DNA of 41,761 nt from Gemmatimonadaceae bacterium (GTDB taxonomy: Bacteria > Gemmatimonadota > Gemmatimonadetes > Gemmatimonadales > Gemmatimonadaceae): assembly GCA_019745365.1 (NCBI GenBank), contig JAIETI010000065.1, positions 1-41,761 of the forward strand, in the 5' to 3' direction. A program made the position numbers and the translations under genes. Positions 26,074 through 35,278 of this stretch are shown one piece after another. Under the pieces are notes generated by a model. That model had not been told where the DNA came from and searched no databases. It was given only the letters and a program-made list of their open reading frames with translations. How positions within the stretch are numbered: the first letter of the stretch is position 1; each line of letters starts with the position of its first letter.

Positions 26074-26418
26074 GTGAAACGGCTGATCTCAAGCACCACG
26101 CTGATGGCTGTCGCGGTGGGTTGTATGACGGTGATGGTGTTCTTCACCATCTTCGGCATCGACTCGACGCTGCTTCAATGGAGCAGTCTCGTTCTCATGT
26201 TCGCCGGAGTAGTCGCCCGGTTCACGTGGGATCGGCAGCGACCGACGAGGGCAGAGGAACACAACGCCATGGCGTTCATGGCTATTCCCCTCCTCATGAT
26301 CGCCGCCCAACTCGCCCTCGGCTGGGCCCCGATCAGCCGCACCCTCGGCTTCATCCTCGCGGGGGTCGCTGTCCTCGCCGCCGGAGCGATCGCCGTGCGA
26401 TACGGTACGACACGCTGA
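26074..26418 (+). CDS. Small four-helix membrane protein of unknown function
   Basis: 114 aa with four predicted membrane helices (about 9-30, 34-51, 68-88 and 91-110). The loop 'FTWDRQRPTRAEEHNAM' between helices 2 and 3 is charged. No family recognised. The start is GTG 26074, with GAGGT at 26061-26065 inside the end of the lipoprotein gene, so the two are probably co-translated. A strong hairpin follows at 26437. Confidence 0.65.
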   Translation: MKRLISSTTLMAVAVGCMTVMVFFTIFGIDSTLLQWSSLVLMFAGVVARFTWDRQRPTRAEEHNAMAFMAIPLLMIAAQLALGWAPISRTLGFILAGVAVLAAGAIAVRYGTTR

Positions 26419-26436
26419 CCTGATCAGCCGCACCCT

Positions 26437-26465
26437 GGCGGGCTCCGCACCACGCGGGGCCCGCC
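26437..26465 (+). terminator. Strong hairpin, possible terminator after the lipoprotein/membrane-protein pair
   Basis: GGCGGGCTCCGC (26437-26448) pairs along its whole length with GCGGGGCCCGCC (26454-26465), one T-G wobble, loop ACCAC. No T-tract follows, so it may act as an mRNA 3'-end stabiliser or a Rho-assisted terminator. Confidence 0.45.
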
Positions 26466-26527
26466 ACGGCGCGTCCGGCGATCGCCTGCCGTTCCATGGG
26501 AGCGCTACCCGTCGTACCATTCCCTCC

Positions 26528-27838
26528 ATGGGCATCATCAAGGCATCCATCCCGATCTTCCTCGTCCTGCTCGTTGCCGAACTCGGCTACGCGCGCTGGC
26601 GCGGCCTCGCCCTCTCGCGCCTCAACGACTCCCTCGCCGACCTCGCCTGCGGGATCCTCTCTCAGCTCTCAGGAATCTTCCTCAAGCTCCTCACCATCGG
26701 CATCTACCTCTGGATCTGGGAGCGCGCCCGGGTGCAGCACTGGCTCCCCGCGCTCCCCGAGTGGCCGGCGGGAGCGCCGATCACCTTCGCGGGCGGACTC
26801 GCCGGTATCACGGTGCACGGCGCTGAACTCCTGAGCTGGACCGCGGCTTTCCTCCTCGTCGATCTCCAGTACTACTTCGCGCATCGCTACAGCCACGAGA
26901 TCAACGTCCTCTGGGCCGGCCACGTCGTGCACCACTCGAGCGAGGAGTACAACCTCTCGGTCGCGCTCCGGCAAAGTTCGCTCCACGGCATCCTGAGCTG
27001 GGTCTTCTACATCCCGACGGCGATGCTTGGTGTTCCGGTCGCGATGTACGTGACCTGCTACGCGCTGAACCTCATCTATCAGTTCTGGATCCACACGCGC
27101 GCTGTCGGTCGGATGGGTCGGTGGGCGGAGTCCGTGCTGAACACGCCGTCGCATCATCGGGTGCATCATGGCGTGAATCCGAAGTATCAGGACAAGAACT
27201 ACGCCGGCGTCTTCATCATCTGGGATCGCTTCTTCGGTACCTATCAGGTCGAGGAAGAAGAACCGGTGTACGGCATCACCCACCCGCTCCGCAGCTGGAA
27301 TCCGCTCTGGGCGAACGTGCACGTGTTCGTCGATATCGCGCGCCGCGTGCTCACGTCACGCTCGCTCGGCGAAGCGTGGGGCTACGTCTTCGGACCGCCA
27401 GGCTGGCGTCCGGACGACCTCGGCGGGCGTGAGCGCCCTCCTGAGGTCTCACGCGCGACCTTCACCCCGTACGACCCCGCGATCCCAGGCGCGCTCGCGG
27501 CGTACGGATTGCTGCAGTTCATCGTCACCCTCGTCGGCGCCTTCCTCCTTCTCACCTTCGCGAATCGGTTCACGTTGGCGGAGAACGGCGCGATGACGCT
27601 CGCCATCGCGGTCTCGCTCGCCTCGGTCGCGGGGATCTTCGAAGGGGTGCGATGGGCGGCGAGCTTTGAGGCGGCGCGCATGGGCGCCGCGTTGATCGCC
27701 GGCATCGTGGTGCTCTCGGTCGGAGGCGCACCCGCGGTCATCGCAGGAGTCGTGGCGGGGTTCGCGGTCTTGTCACTGCTCTGGTTCCTCCCGCAGCGGC
27801 AAGCGCTCACCGGACGTGACATCGCACCGATGATGTGA
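26528..27838 (+). CDS. Alkylglycerol monooxygenase-like fatty acid hydroxylase (sterol desaturase superfamily)
   Basis: 436 aa integral membrane di-iron enzyme. The eight-histidine pattern is complete: H119-x3-H123 ('HRYSHE'), H132-x2-HH ('HVVHHSSEEYN', 132-136) and HH-x2-HH ('SHHRVHHG', 209-214). The 'HHSSEEYNLSVALRQS' stretch is characteristic of the alkylglycerol monooxygenase (AGMO/TMEM195) branch, which uses tetrahydrobiopterin to cleave ether lipids. The C-terminal 130 residues add four more helices, as in AGMO. Substrate is inferred; carotenoid or sterol hydroxylation is possible. The ATG at 26528 lies 110 nt after the previous gene. It converges on the SDR gene with one base between the stops. 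Confidence 0.82.
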   Translation: MGIIKASIPIFLVLLVAELGYARWRGLALSRLNDSLADLACGILSQLSGIFLKLLTIGIYLWIWERARVQHWLPALPEWPAGAPITFAGGLAGITVHGAELLSWTAAFLLVDLQYYFAHRYSHEINVLWAGHVVHHSSEEYNLSVALRQSSLHGILSWVFYIPTAMLGVPVAMYVTCYALNLIYQFWIHTRAVGRMGRWAESVLNTPSHHRVHHGVNPKYQDKNYAGVFIIWDRFFGTYQVEEEEPVYGITHPLRSWNPLWANVHVFVDIARRVLTSRSLGEAWGYVFGPPGWRPDDLGGRERPPEVSRATFTPYDPAIPGALAAYGLLQFIVTLVGAFLLLTFANRFTLAENGAMTLAIAVSLASVAGIFEGVRWAASFEAARMGAALIAGIVVLSVGGAPAVIAGVVAGFAVLSLLWFLPQRQALTGRDIAPMM

Positions 27839-27839
27839 G

Positions 27840-28616
27840 CTACCGGCGGCGGCGGACCGCGAGGTGCTTCATCACCCCGCGCGGCACCACGCGGACCCCC
27901 CACCGGATCAATCGCACGGTGAAGCTGGGGAGGCAGATCACCGCCCCGCCGCGTGCGAGCTGCGCGAGCGAACGCGCCACGACCTCGTCAGCCCCCTGCC
28001 AGAGCCAGCCCGGGATGCGCCCCTGATCGAAGTCCATCCGCTCGTGGAACTCGGTCCGGGTGAATCCGGGACAGAGCGCCTGCACACGCACCCCGGTCCC
28101 CGCCAACTCAACATCAAGCCCGAGAGTGAAGCTGGTGAGAAATGCCTTCGCGGCGCAGTAGGTCACGTTCCCTGGCGACTGCAGGAAGCCAGCAATCGAC
28201 GAGACGTTGATAATCGCACCGCGTCCGCGGGCCACCATCCCCGGGATCGCCGCGCGGCAGAGCGCCACCGGGGCCTCCGCGAGGAGCCGGGTCATTACCC
28301 GCTGGGAACCGTCCGGCGTCCGGTGAAAGCGCCCCTGCGTCCCGAATCCCGCGTTGTTCACGAGAAGGTCGAGCCGAGGCAACTCCGCGATCAGCGGTGC
28401 TACCGCTGCGATTCCCCCGTCGGTCGACAGGTCGGCGGAGTGCCACTGCACCGATGGTCCGGAGGGCCGGGAGAGCTCCGCGGCGACGGTGGCGAGCCGC
28501 CCGGCATCTCGGGCGATGAGGCAGAGGTCGTACCCCTGCGCGGCCAGCGCGCGGGCGAACGACAGGCCGATCCCGGCGGTGGCGCCAGTCACCAGTGCGA
28601 GCGGACGGTCGGTCAC
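27840..28616 (-). CDS. Short-chain dehydrogenase/reductase (SDR)
   Basis: 258 aa classical SDR. NAD(P) loop 'LVTGATAGIGLSFA' (TGxxxGIG), 'LLVNNAGFG' (NNAG), catalytic Ser in 'NVSSIAG', and 'YCAAKAFL' (YxxxK). Arg in 'LIARDAGRL' after the second strand favours NADP(H). The C-terminal tail after 'QLARGGAVICLP' has a hydrophobic/basic stretch as in acyl- or keto-lipid SDRs. GTG 28616 is chosen because AGGA precedes it and it lies close to the Rossmann fold; the frame is open 14 codons further. Substrate unknown; sepiapterin-reductase-like activity is only a possibility raised by the neighbourhood. Confidence 0.85.
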   Translation of the reverse strand: MTDRPLALVTGATAGIGLSFARALAAQGYDLCLIARDAGRLATVAAELSRPSGPSVQWHSADLSTDGGIAAVAPLIAELPRLDLLVNNAGFGTQGRFHRTPDGSQRVMTRLLAEAPVALCRAAIPGMVARGRGAIINVSSIAGFLQSPGNVTYCAAKAFLTSFTLGLDVELAGTGVRVQALCPGFTRTEFHERMDFDQGRIPGWLWQGADEVVARSLAQLARGGAVICLPSFTVRLIRWGVRVVPRGVMKHLAVRRRR

Positions 28617-28681
28617 GGTTCCTGTCCTTGTGAGCGGAGGGTAACTTCCACGGGTCACTTCAACCGGATGAGGATTTCACG

Positions 28682-29434
28682 GTGAAGATTGCCGTGTGTA
28701 TCAAGCGCGTGCCCGATATGGACGTGCGCTTCAAGATCGCTCCCGACGCCAAGGGTGTCGATGAGAGCGGACTCAAGTTCGATATCTCCGACTTCGACGG
28801 CTACGCCGTCGAGGCCGCCCTGCAGATGAAAGAGAAGCTCGGTGTCGGCGAGGTCGTCACGATCGCGCTCGGCCCCGACAGTGTGCAGGAGATCCTCCGC
28901 AAGGCGATGTCGATGGGCGTCGACCGCTCGGTGCAGCTCAAGGCCGATGCGGTGCCCGCGGATTCGTACGCGATCGCGACCGCGCTCGCGGCGGAACTCC
29001 AAGGCGGCGGCTACGATCTCATCATGTTCGGCCGGATGAGCATCGACACCGCCCACGGCGCGACTGGCGCGATGGTCGCCGAGCTACTCGGGCTCCCCTG
29101 TGTCACGGCCTGCTCGCGATTGGAGATCGCCGACGGAAAGGGGACCGCGCGCCGCGAACTCGAAGGCGCGTACGAGACGCTCACCTTCCCACTCCCCGCA
29201 GTGGTCACCATCGACGAGGGGATCGCGCGTCCTCGCTACCCCTCGCTCAAGGGGATCATGGCCGCGAAGAAGAAGCCACTCGACACGAAGCCCGCGCAGC
29301 TCGGCGCCACCGCGTTCACGCTCGACACCATGGCGCTCCCGCCCGAACGCGCGGCCGGCCGCATTATCGGCGAAGGCGTCGCCGCTGTTCCCGAACTCGT
29401 CCGTCTCCTCAAGGAAGAGGCGAAGGTCCTCTGA
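28682..29434 (+). CDS. etfB: Electron transfer flavoprotein subunit beta
   Basis: 250 aa. It begins 'MKIAVCIKRVPDMDVRFKI' (family 'mkilvcvKrVpD') and holds 'DGYAVEAALQMKE', 'IATALAAEL' and 'GRMSIDTAHGATGAMVAELLGLPCVT', the AMP-binding signature of EtfB. With EtfA it carries FAD and shuttles electrons from acyl-CoA dehydrogenases. GTG 28682 follows AGGA by seven bases; a TAACTT at 28642-28647 is a possible -10. The stop overlaps the etfA ATG (TGATG). Confidence 0.95.
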   Translation: MKIAVCIKRVPDMDVRFKIAPDAKGVDESGLKFDISDFDGYAVEAALQMKEKLGVGEVVTIALGPDSVQEILRKAMSMGVDRSVQLKADAVPADSYAIATALAAELQGGGYDLIMFGRMSIDTAHGATGAMVAELLGLPCVTACSRLEIADGKGTARRELEGAYETLTFPLPAVVTIDEGIARPRYPSLKGIMAAKKKPLDTKPAQLGATAFTLDTMALPPERAAGRIIGEGVAAVPELVRLLKEEAKVL

Positions 29435-30417
29435 TGTCCAACGTCCTCGCATTCGCCGAAGCGCGCAGCGGTCAGCTCCGTCGCGCCGCCCTCGAAGCCG
29501 TTACCGCCGCGCGTCGCATCGCCGACGCCACGGGTGGTGAAGTCCACGCCGTACTCGCTGGTCCGAGTGGGATCGCGGCACACGCCGCCAAGCTCGGTGC
29601 GCACGGCGCCGATCGCGTCCTCGTCCTCGAGCACGACGGCTTCACGCACTACAATCCCGAAGCGCTCGCGGCCACGCTCGGCGCCCGCGCGGCGAGTGGG
29701 TACGCCGCCGTCATCCTGACGGCCAGCGCGCTCGGCAAGGATCTCGCGCCGCGCATCGCCGCCAAGTGCAAGGTCCCGCTCGCGAGCGATGTCACGAGCT
29801 TCGCCTGGGCCAATGGGGCGGTGACCGTCACGCATCCGGGCTACACCGGGAAGATCGTGCAGACGCTCACGCTTCGTGCGACGCCGGCGATCGTGTCGCT
29901 GCGCCCGGGCGCGGTGCTCCCCGCGGAGCAGGCCAAGGCGGGCGCGGCCGAGGCGATCACGAGCGCGATCGATCCCGCCGCAGTGCGCGTCGTCGTCACC
30001 GAGACGGTCGCAGGCGGCGGAGCCAAGCTCGACCTCGGCGAGGCTCCGGTGATCATCTCCGGTGGCCGCGGCCTCAAAGAAGCGGCGAACTTCTCGCTCG
30101 TCGAAGCGCTCGCTTCGGCGTTCGGGAACGCGGCCGTCGGCGCGACGCGCGCGGTGACCGACGATGGATGGCGTCCGCACAGCGATCAGATCGGACAGAC
30201 CGGGCGCCTGGTCTCGCCTGACCTCTACGTCGCCTGCGGGATCAGCGGTGCCATTCAGCACCTCGCTGGCATGCGCACCTCGAAGACGATCGTCGCGATC
30301 AACAAGGACAAGGAAGCACCCATCTTCAAGATCGCCGACTACGGCGTGGTCGGTGATGTGCTCGAGATCCTCCCCGTGTTCACGAAGGCGGTCCAGGACG
30401 TCAAAGCCGGAGGCTGA
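29434..30417 (+). CDS. etfA: Electron transfer flavoprotein subunit alpha
   Basis: 327 aa. N-terminal domain 1 ('VLAFAEARSGQLRRAALEAVTAARRIA') and the C-terminal FAD domain with 'VIISGGRGLKEAANFSLVEALA', 'DDGWRPHSDQIGQTGRLVSPDLYVACGISGAIQHLAGM', split here as the family signature 'GQTG..v.P.lYia.GiSGaiqH', then 'INKDKEAPIFKIADYGVVGD'. It binds FAD at the EtfA/EtfB interface. The gene is coupled to etfB and followed within two bases by an outer-membrane protein gene with its own Shine-Dalgarno inside the etfA end. Confidence 0.96.
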   Translation: MSNVLAFAEARSGQLRRAALEAVTAARRIADATGGEVHAVLAGPSGIAAHAAKLGAHGADRVLVLEHDGFTHYNPEALAATLGARAASGYAAVILTASALGKDLAPRIAAKCKVPLASDVTSFAWANGAVTVTHPGYTGKIVQTLTLRATPAIVSLRPGAVLPAEQAKAGAAEAITSAIDPAAVRVVVTETVAGGGAKLDLGEAPVIISGGRGLKEAANFSLVEALASAFGNAAVGATRAVTDDGWRPHSDQIGQTGRLVSPDLYVACGISGAIQHLAGMRTSKTIVAINKDKEAPIFKIADYGVVGDVLEILPVFTKAVQDVKAGG

Positions 30418-30418
30418 T

Positions 30419-31078
30419 GTGCGGCGAAGCTCGGTGGCGGTGATGGTGCTCGCTCTCTCCTCGGCCCTGGGCGCGCAGGTGGCGCCTCCGCCGCCGAGCT
30501 TCGTCCCCGCGCTCACGGTGGGGTACGCCTATCGCGACTACGGCGTCTACATCAAGAGCGCGCTCTCGCAGGGGGGCTACGCGGGCGGCAGTGGCTTCAA
30601 CGCCGAGCTGACCTGGCCGGTGACGAGTCGCGGTGCGCTCTTGTTGAGTGCGATGGCGACGCCGGGCGTCGCCACGCAGGAACAGTACCTCTCGTCGTTC
30701 AGCGTGAGCGCCAACAAGTCGATGTCCACGGCATTCGCGGCGCACTATGCCTTCAAGCTCAAGCCGGATGTCCCGGCGTTCTTCGTCGTGGGCGCGGGGA
30801 TGCTGCGGCACGGTCGTCAGCCCATCTCAGATGTGACCCGGCCGCTCTCGCACGTGTCGATCGATTTCGGGATCGGACTCGACACCAAGCGCGATAGGCG
30901 CGTCGGCTTCCGCGGTCAACTGCTCGCGCACTCGGTGATCCCGAACGCGGCGATTGCGGACATCACCGTCAACCGCGCCGGACAGGGGCTCGTGTCGCTC
31001 GTCACCGCGCAGACGCAGACCTTCGAGTGGTCGCTGCAGCTCGGCGCGCGCGTGCGCATCCGCGGAGATGGCCGGTGA
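30419..31078 (+). CDS. Exported, probable outer-membrane beta-barrel protein
   Basis: 219 aa. Signal peptide 1-19 ('[10 protein letters not shown]' then Gln20). The rest alternates polar and hydrophobic residues with aromatic ends ('[19 protein letters not shown]', '[26 protein letters not shown]') and closes with '[13 protein letters not shown]', which fits a small beta-barrel. No specific family recognised. GTG 30419 has GGAGG five bases upstream. Its stop overlaps the GTG of the EMO gene, so it sits inside the ETF-EMO operon although its function is not obviously linked. Confidence 0.7.
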   Translation: MRRSSVAVMVLALSSALGAQVAPPPPSFVPALTVGYAYRDYGVYIKSALSQGGYAGGSGFNAELTWPVTSRGALLLSAMATPGVATQEQYLSSFSVSANKSMSTAFAAHYAFKLKPDVPAFFVVGAGMLRHGRQPISDVTRPLSHVSIDFGIGLDTKRDRRVGFRGQLLAHSVIPNAAIADITVNRAGQGLVSLVTAQTQTFEWSLQLGARVRIRGDGR

Positions 31079-33072
31079 GCGCATCCAACGTCGTCGTTCT
31101 CGTCCTGATCATCCTCGCCGTCAGCTTCTTCTCGGCGAGTGTCCAGCGCCTGATCGGTGAGTTGCGCATCGGACGTTTGGACGATGCCCGCTGGGATCAT
31201 CTCGGCACGCGGCTCTGGAACCTGCTGAGCATCGGGATCGCGCAGAAGAAGATCTTCCGCGACCGCATCGCCGGCCCGATGCACGCGCTCATCTTCTGGG
31301 GCTTCTGTGTGCTGACGGCGGGGACGATCGAGTTCCTCGCAGCCGGGGTCGTCCCCGGCTTCAGCTATAGCCGCGTCCTCCCCGAGTCGATCTTCCGCTT
31401 TTACACCTCGAGTCAGGATCTCTGGGGCGCGATCGTCATCGCGATGGTCGCGATGGCGCTTACCCGGCGGCTCACGCGCAGCGTGCCGCGGCTGCAAGGG
31501 GCCGAGACGCATCCGAACGATCCGCTCCTGATCCTCTCGTGGATCGGGATGCTGATGATCACGATGTTCGGCACCGAAGCGTTCCACATGGTGGCGAACC
31601 CTGAGCTGGCGACCCCGTTCTACCGTCCCATCTCCTACGGCGTCGCGCGTGCGTTCGCGTGGATGCCCGTGGGTGCCGCCGAGTGGCTGCACGTGGGGAA
31701 CTGGTGGGCGCATGCGCTGCTTGTCCTCGGCTTCCTGAACTACCTGCCGTTCTCGAAGCACCTGCACGTCGTCGTCTCGCTCCCGAATGTCTTCCTCTCA
31801 AACACGAGTGGTCCGGGCGCGGTCGGGGTGATGCGACCGATGGATCTCGAGGGCGACATCGAGGTCTTCGGCGCGAACGACGTCACCCAGCTCTCGTGGA
31901 AGAACCTGCTCGATGGCTTCGCGTGCACGGAGTGCGGGCGGTGTACGTCGGTGTGCCCGGCGAACATCACCGGCAAGCCACTCTCGCCGCGCAAGATCAT
32001 CATCAATGTGCGTGAGCGCCTGGAGGCGAAGGCCGCCGGTGCGGACGACAGTCGCTTGCTGCTCGATGGCTTCATCACCGAGGACGAGCTCTGGTCGTGC
32101 ACGACCTGCCGCGCCTGCGTGCAGGAGTGCCCGGTCTCGATCGATCAGCTCGACACGATTCTCGAACTCCGGCGCAATCTCGTCCTCGGCGAGTCGCGAT
32201 TCCCGGAAGAAGTGATGCCCGCCTTCGAGTCGATGGAGCAGCGTGGCTCCCCGTGGGCGTTCGACCCGGGCGACCGCGGCCGCTGGGCCGACGGACTCGA
32301 GATCCCGACGATGGCGGAGCTCGCCTCGCGCGGCGAATCCGTCGATGTGCTCTATTGGGTCGGGTGCATGGGATCGTTCGACGATCGTGCCAAGAAGACC
32401 ACGGTCGCGTTCGCGCGCATCCTCCAGGCCGCCGGCGTCCGCTTCGCCATCCTCGGACAGGAGGAGAAGTGCAACGGCGATCCCGCGCGCCGCATGGGGA
32501 ACGAGTACCTGTATCAGATGCTCGCCAAGGAGAACGTCGAGACGCTCGGAAAGTACGGTGTCCGCACGGTGGTCACGGCGTGTCCGCACTGCTTCCATCA
32601 ACTCGGCAATGAGTACCCGCAGTTCGGTGGCGAATACGAGGTCATCCACCACTCGACCTACATTGAGCATCTGCTCGCGCAGGGTCGGGTCCCGCTACGC
32701 GAGGACCTTCACGCGCCCGTCTCGACCTTCACCTACCACGACTCCTGCTACCTCGGCCGCTACAATGAGGTTTACGACGCGCCCCGCGAGGCGCTCCGTC
32801 GTGCGTTGCCGGTGATGAACCTCGTGGAGATGCCACGCTCCCGTGACAAGGGACTCTGCTGCGGTGCCGGCGGCGGTCGGATGTTCATGGAGGAGAAGAT
32901 CGGCAAGCGCATCAACGTCGAGCGTGCGGAGGAGGCGATTGCGACGGGCGCGACGAACGTCGCCGTCGCGTGCCCCTTCTGCATGACGATGATGGCCGAT
33001 TCGGTGAAGGCCCGCGGGGCCGACGTCACCGTGCAGGACATCGCGGAAGTGGTGGCCGAGCGGTTGGCGTAG
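31075..33072 (+). CDS. ETF:menaquinone oxidoreductase-type membrane Fe-S protein (EMO, HdrD-like)
   Basis: 665 aa. The N-terminal 230 residues have about six membrane helices, as in the cytochrome b (NarI-like) domain, with several His. Two 4Fe-4S motifs follow: '[12 protein letters not shown]' (about 282-294) and '[12 protein letters not shown]' (about 342-353). Then come two HdrD-type CCG domains: 'KCNGDPARR'/'CPHC' (near 465 and 502; a single Cys replaces CC) and 'SCYLGRYN'/'LCCGAGGGR'/'CPFC' (near 557, 594, 632). This architecture is that of ETF:menaquinone oxidoreductases, which pass electrons from reduced ETF to menaquinone. The position after etfBA supports it. GTG 31075 is coupled to the upstream gene. 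Confidence 0.9.
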   Translation: MSASNVVVLVLIILAVSFFSASVQRLIGELRIGRLDDARWDHLGTRLWNLLSIGIAQKKIFRDRIAGPMHALIFWGFCVLTAGTIEFLAAGVVPGFSYSRVLPESIFRFYTSSQDLWGAIVIAMVAMALTRRLTRSVPRLQGAETHPNDPLLILSWIGMLMITMFGTEAFHMVANPELATPFYRPISYGVARAFAWMPVGAAEWLHVGNWWAHALLVLGFLNYLPFSKHLHVVVSLPNVFLSNTSGPGAVGVMRPMDLEGDIEVFGANDVTQLSWKNLLDGFACTECGRCTSVCPANITGKPLSPRKIIINVRERLEAKAAGADDSRLLLDGFITEDELWSCTTCRACVQECPVSIDQLDTILELRRNLVLGESRFPEEVMPAFESMEQRGSPWAFDPGDRGRWADGLEIPTMAELASRGESVDVLYWVGCMGSFDDRAKKTTVAFARILQAAGVRFAILGQEEKCNGDPARRMGNEYLYQMLAKENVETLGKYGVRTVVTACPHCFHQLGNEYPQFGGEYEVIHHSTYIEHLLAQGRVPLREDLHAPVSTFTYHDSCYLGRYNEVYDAPREALRRALPVMNLVEMPRSRDKGLCCGAGGGRMFMEEKIGKRINVERAEEAIATGATNVAVACPFCMTMMADSVKARGADVTVQDIAEVVAERLA

Positions 33073-33084
33073 CCGCGCGGGTCG

Positions 33085-33369
33085 CTACTTCTCCCGCTTC
33101 AACACCGGCGGCTCCGGGCGCGCGAGTGAGCGGAAGAGGAGTTCTCGCTCCATCGGCGACATCGCCGCGAGTGCCTCAGGGGAGGCGATCCCACGCTCGG
33201 CGAGCAGCCGATGCAGTCCCGGCGGTACGTCGGTGCCGAACGGGGGCGCTTTCGCCGACGGGCGCTTCACCTGTTCCCGTAGCGAACCGCCGATGCGTCG
33301 GATCGCTGTGATCGCGCCGACGAACAAGAGCACGGTGATGACCCCGCCCACCCAGAGCGACGGACTCAT
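33085..33369 (-). CDS. Small membrane-anchored protein of unknown function
   Basis: 94 aa. One N-terminal membrane helix (about 5-22) is followed by a basic segment and a soluble C-terminal part with 'PPGLHRLLAERGIASPEALAAMSPMERELLF', which looks like a short helical motif. No family recognised. Its ATG overlaps the methyltransferase stop (ATGA), making it the last gene of the long minus-strand operon. It ends 12 nt from the convergent EMO stop. Confidence 0.65.
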   Translation of the reverse strand: MSPSLWVGGVITVLLFVGAITAIRRIGGSLREQVKRPSAKAPPFGTDVPPGLHRLLAERGIASPEALAAMSPMERELLFRSLARPEPPVLKREK

Positions 33370-34028
33370 CGATCGGCTCCCGCGCGGCGCAGCTCGTACA
33401 GCGTGACGGCGCCACCCTGCGTGAGTTCAACCGGCGGTGCGTCGAGCACCGTCACACGCAGTTCGCACGCGGCCGCGGCTTGCATGAACGGTTCGCGCCC
33501 GACGCGACCGGGATCAGTGAGCCACGCACACCCACTTGGCGCGAGCAACCGGTCGATCGCGCCGGCGACAAGTGGCCCGTAGCGACGCTCATAGAGAACG
33601 TCAGCCGCGAGGATCCGGTCGTACCTCCCGAGCGTCGCCGGGATCGCGTTCCAGTCCACGAGGGCGGTCTCAAGTGCTCCGATGCCGTTGCGGTCGGCAT
33701 TGCGCGCCGCCAACAACAACGCGTCGTCGTAGTAGTCGGTCGCGGTCACCGCTCCGCCGCGCGCGCGGGTGACCAACGAGGGGAGCGCGAGGCCGCAGCC
33801 CAGTTCGATCGAACGAGCGACGATCGGCGCACGGGCGACCTGCGCGGCGAGGACCAACGCACTCGGCCAGAGTTCTGCCCAGTAGGGGAGCCGTTCATCG
33901 CGTGCGAAGTCCTCCTCAGAGATCAGGGCGTCCGCCTGCCGCGGCTTCGCTAGCACGAATCGATGCGCCCCAACGGTGACGGTCTCGTCCACGAGATCCA
34001 GCCGCGTCGCGAGCGCGCCATCAGTCAC
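33366..34028 (-). CDS. SAM-dependent methyltransferase (METTL/Nnt1-like)
   Basis: 220 aa class I methyltransferase. Motif I reads 'SIELGCGLALPSLVTRARG' and is followed by 'VTATDYYDDALLLAARNADRNG' (motif II acid). 'DRILAADVLYERRYGPLVAGAIDRLL' is typical of the lysine-methyltransferase/nicotinamide-methylase-like group (Methyltransf_16, COG3897), as is the preceding 'LPYWAELWPSALVLA'. The substrate may be a protein side chain or small molecule and is unknown. GTG 34028 overlaps the moeA stop (GTGA). Confidence 0.8.
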   Translation of the reverse strand: MTDGALATRLDLVDETVTVGAHRFVLAKPRQADALISEEDFARDERLPYWAELWPSALVLAAQVARAPIVARSIELGCGLALPSLVTRARGGAVTATDYYDDALLLAARNADRNGIGALETALVDWNAIPATLGRYDRILAADVLYERRYGPLVAGAIDRLLAPSGCAWLTDPGRVGREPFMQAAAACELRVTVLDAPPVELTQGGAVTLYELRRAGADR

Positions 34029-35278
34029 AGCGTGAACGCCTCGCGGCGTGCGCCTGCGTCGTCGAGCAGCAGGGCATGGGCAAGCTCGCCCACCGCGATC
34101 TCCGGGCGGTCGACCGGGACGATGAGGAGCGCGTTCGCGGTGGACATCGAGGTGAGGATGCCGCTTCCCTGTGGGCCGGTCAAGCGCGCCTGCAACACAC
34201 CGTCAGCGCCCGGCGCAACGATGGCGCGGAGAAAGTGCGTGAGTCGCGCGCCGATCCGTACGGGCTCCGCCAACCGCACATCGACCGGCACACGATGCAG
34301 CGCCCGATGCCCCAGCATTCGCCGGATCGCCGGCCGCACGAACAGCTCGAAGGTCACCATCGTCGAGACCGGATTCCCGGGGAGGCCGATCCACGGCGTA
34401 CCGCCGAGGCGCCCAGAACCCACCGGGGCGCCAGGGCGCATGCGGATCTTCCAGAAGTCGAGCGTCGCACCGAGATCCGCCAAGACCGCGCGCGTGTGGT
34501 CGAACTCCCCGACCGAGATCCCCGCGGTGGTGATGATCAGGTCGAAGCCGGTCATCGCCTGCGTGAGGGTCGCGCGGAGACTCTCGGGCGTGTCCGCCGC
34601 GATCCCGAGATCGACGGGGATGCCGCCCGCGTCACGGATCAGCGCGGTGAGCGTGTATCGATTCGACGAGACGATCCGCCGCCCCGCACGTACCTCATCG
34701 AAGCGATCGAGGTCGACGAGTTCGTCACCGCTCGAGATGATCGCCACGCGCGGACGTCGATACACCGGGACGGTCCCGATTCCGCAGGACGCGAGCACGC
34801 CGATCTGCGCCGCGGCGAGCGGCTGCCCCTCAGCGAGGAGCACATCGCCCTCGCGGATATCCTCACCGCGCGGTCGCACGTTCTTCTGTACATCACGAGC
34901 ATCGCGGATCGACACCTGCTCGATGCCGCCGTCGGTGTCCTCCACCCGGACCACCGTGTCCGCGCCGCTCGGCATCGGCGCGCCCGTCATGATCCGCGTG
35001 GCCGTGCCCGCCATCACCGGCAGGGTCGGGAACGCACCCGCCGCGATCGTCTCCTGCACCGGGAGCGTCACCGGCGTGGACGCACTGGCGCCCGCGATGT
35101 CGGCCGCGCGCACGGCGTAGCCATCCATCGCCGAGTTGTCCCAGTGGGGGAGGGTGATCGGCGCGATGATGGACTCGGCGAGCACGCGTCCTGCGGCGTC
35201 GAGGAGCTCGACCGTCTCGACGTCGAGCGGGGCCGCGCTAGTGGTGATCCGTGCCGCGGCCTCTTCGACGGAGAGCAT
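34025..35278 (-). CDS. moeA: Molybdopterin molybdotransferase MoeA
   Basis: 417 aa. It inserts molybdate into adenylylated molybdopterin. Recognised segments: 'PHWDNSAMDGYAVRAADI' (family 'p.fdnSaMDGyAv'), 'ATRIMTGAPMPSGADTVVRVED', 'RPRVAIISSGDELVD', 'IITTAGISVGEFDHTRAVL' (family 'ttGGvSvGd.D') and 'WIGLPGNPVSTMVTFELFVRP'. Length and domain order are normal. ATG 35278 shares its A with the dacB stop (TGATG). It lies with mobA, mobB and fdhD in one operon, so molybdenum or tungsten cofactor synthesis is a shared function. Confidence 0.95.
   Translation of the reverse strand: MLSVEEAAARITTSAAPLDVETVELLDAAGRVLAESIIAPITLPHWDNSAMDGYAVRAADIAGASASTPVTLPVQETIAAGAFPTLPVMAGTATRIMTGAPMPSGADTVVRVEDTDGGIEQVSIRDARDVQKNVRPRGEDIREGDVLLAEGQPLAAAQIGVLASCGIGTVPVYRRPRVAIISSGDELVDLDRFDEVRAGRRIVSSNRYTLTALIRDAGGIPVDLGIAADTPESLRATLTQAMTGFDLIITTAGISVGEFDHTRAVLADLGATLDFWKIRMRPGAPVGSGRLGGTPWIGLPGNPVSTMVTFELFVRPAIRRMLGHRALHRVPVDVRLAEPVRIGARLTHFLRAIVAPGADGVLQARLTGPQGSGILTSMSTANALLIVPVDRPEIAVGELAHALLLDDAGARREAFTL

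Noticed and set aside
26066-26077. ATG at 26066 as start of the small membrane protein
   Set aside because: That frame stops after three codons; the GTG at 26074 is in the membrane-protein frame with GAGGT upstream.
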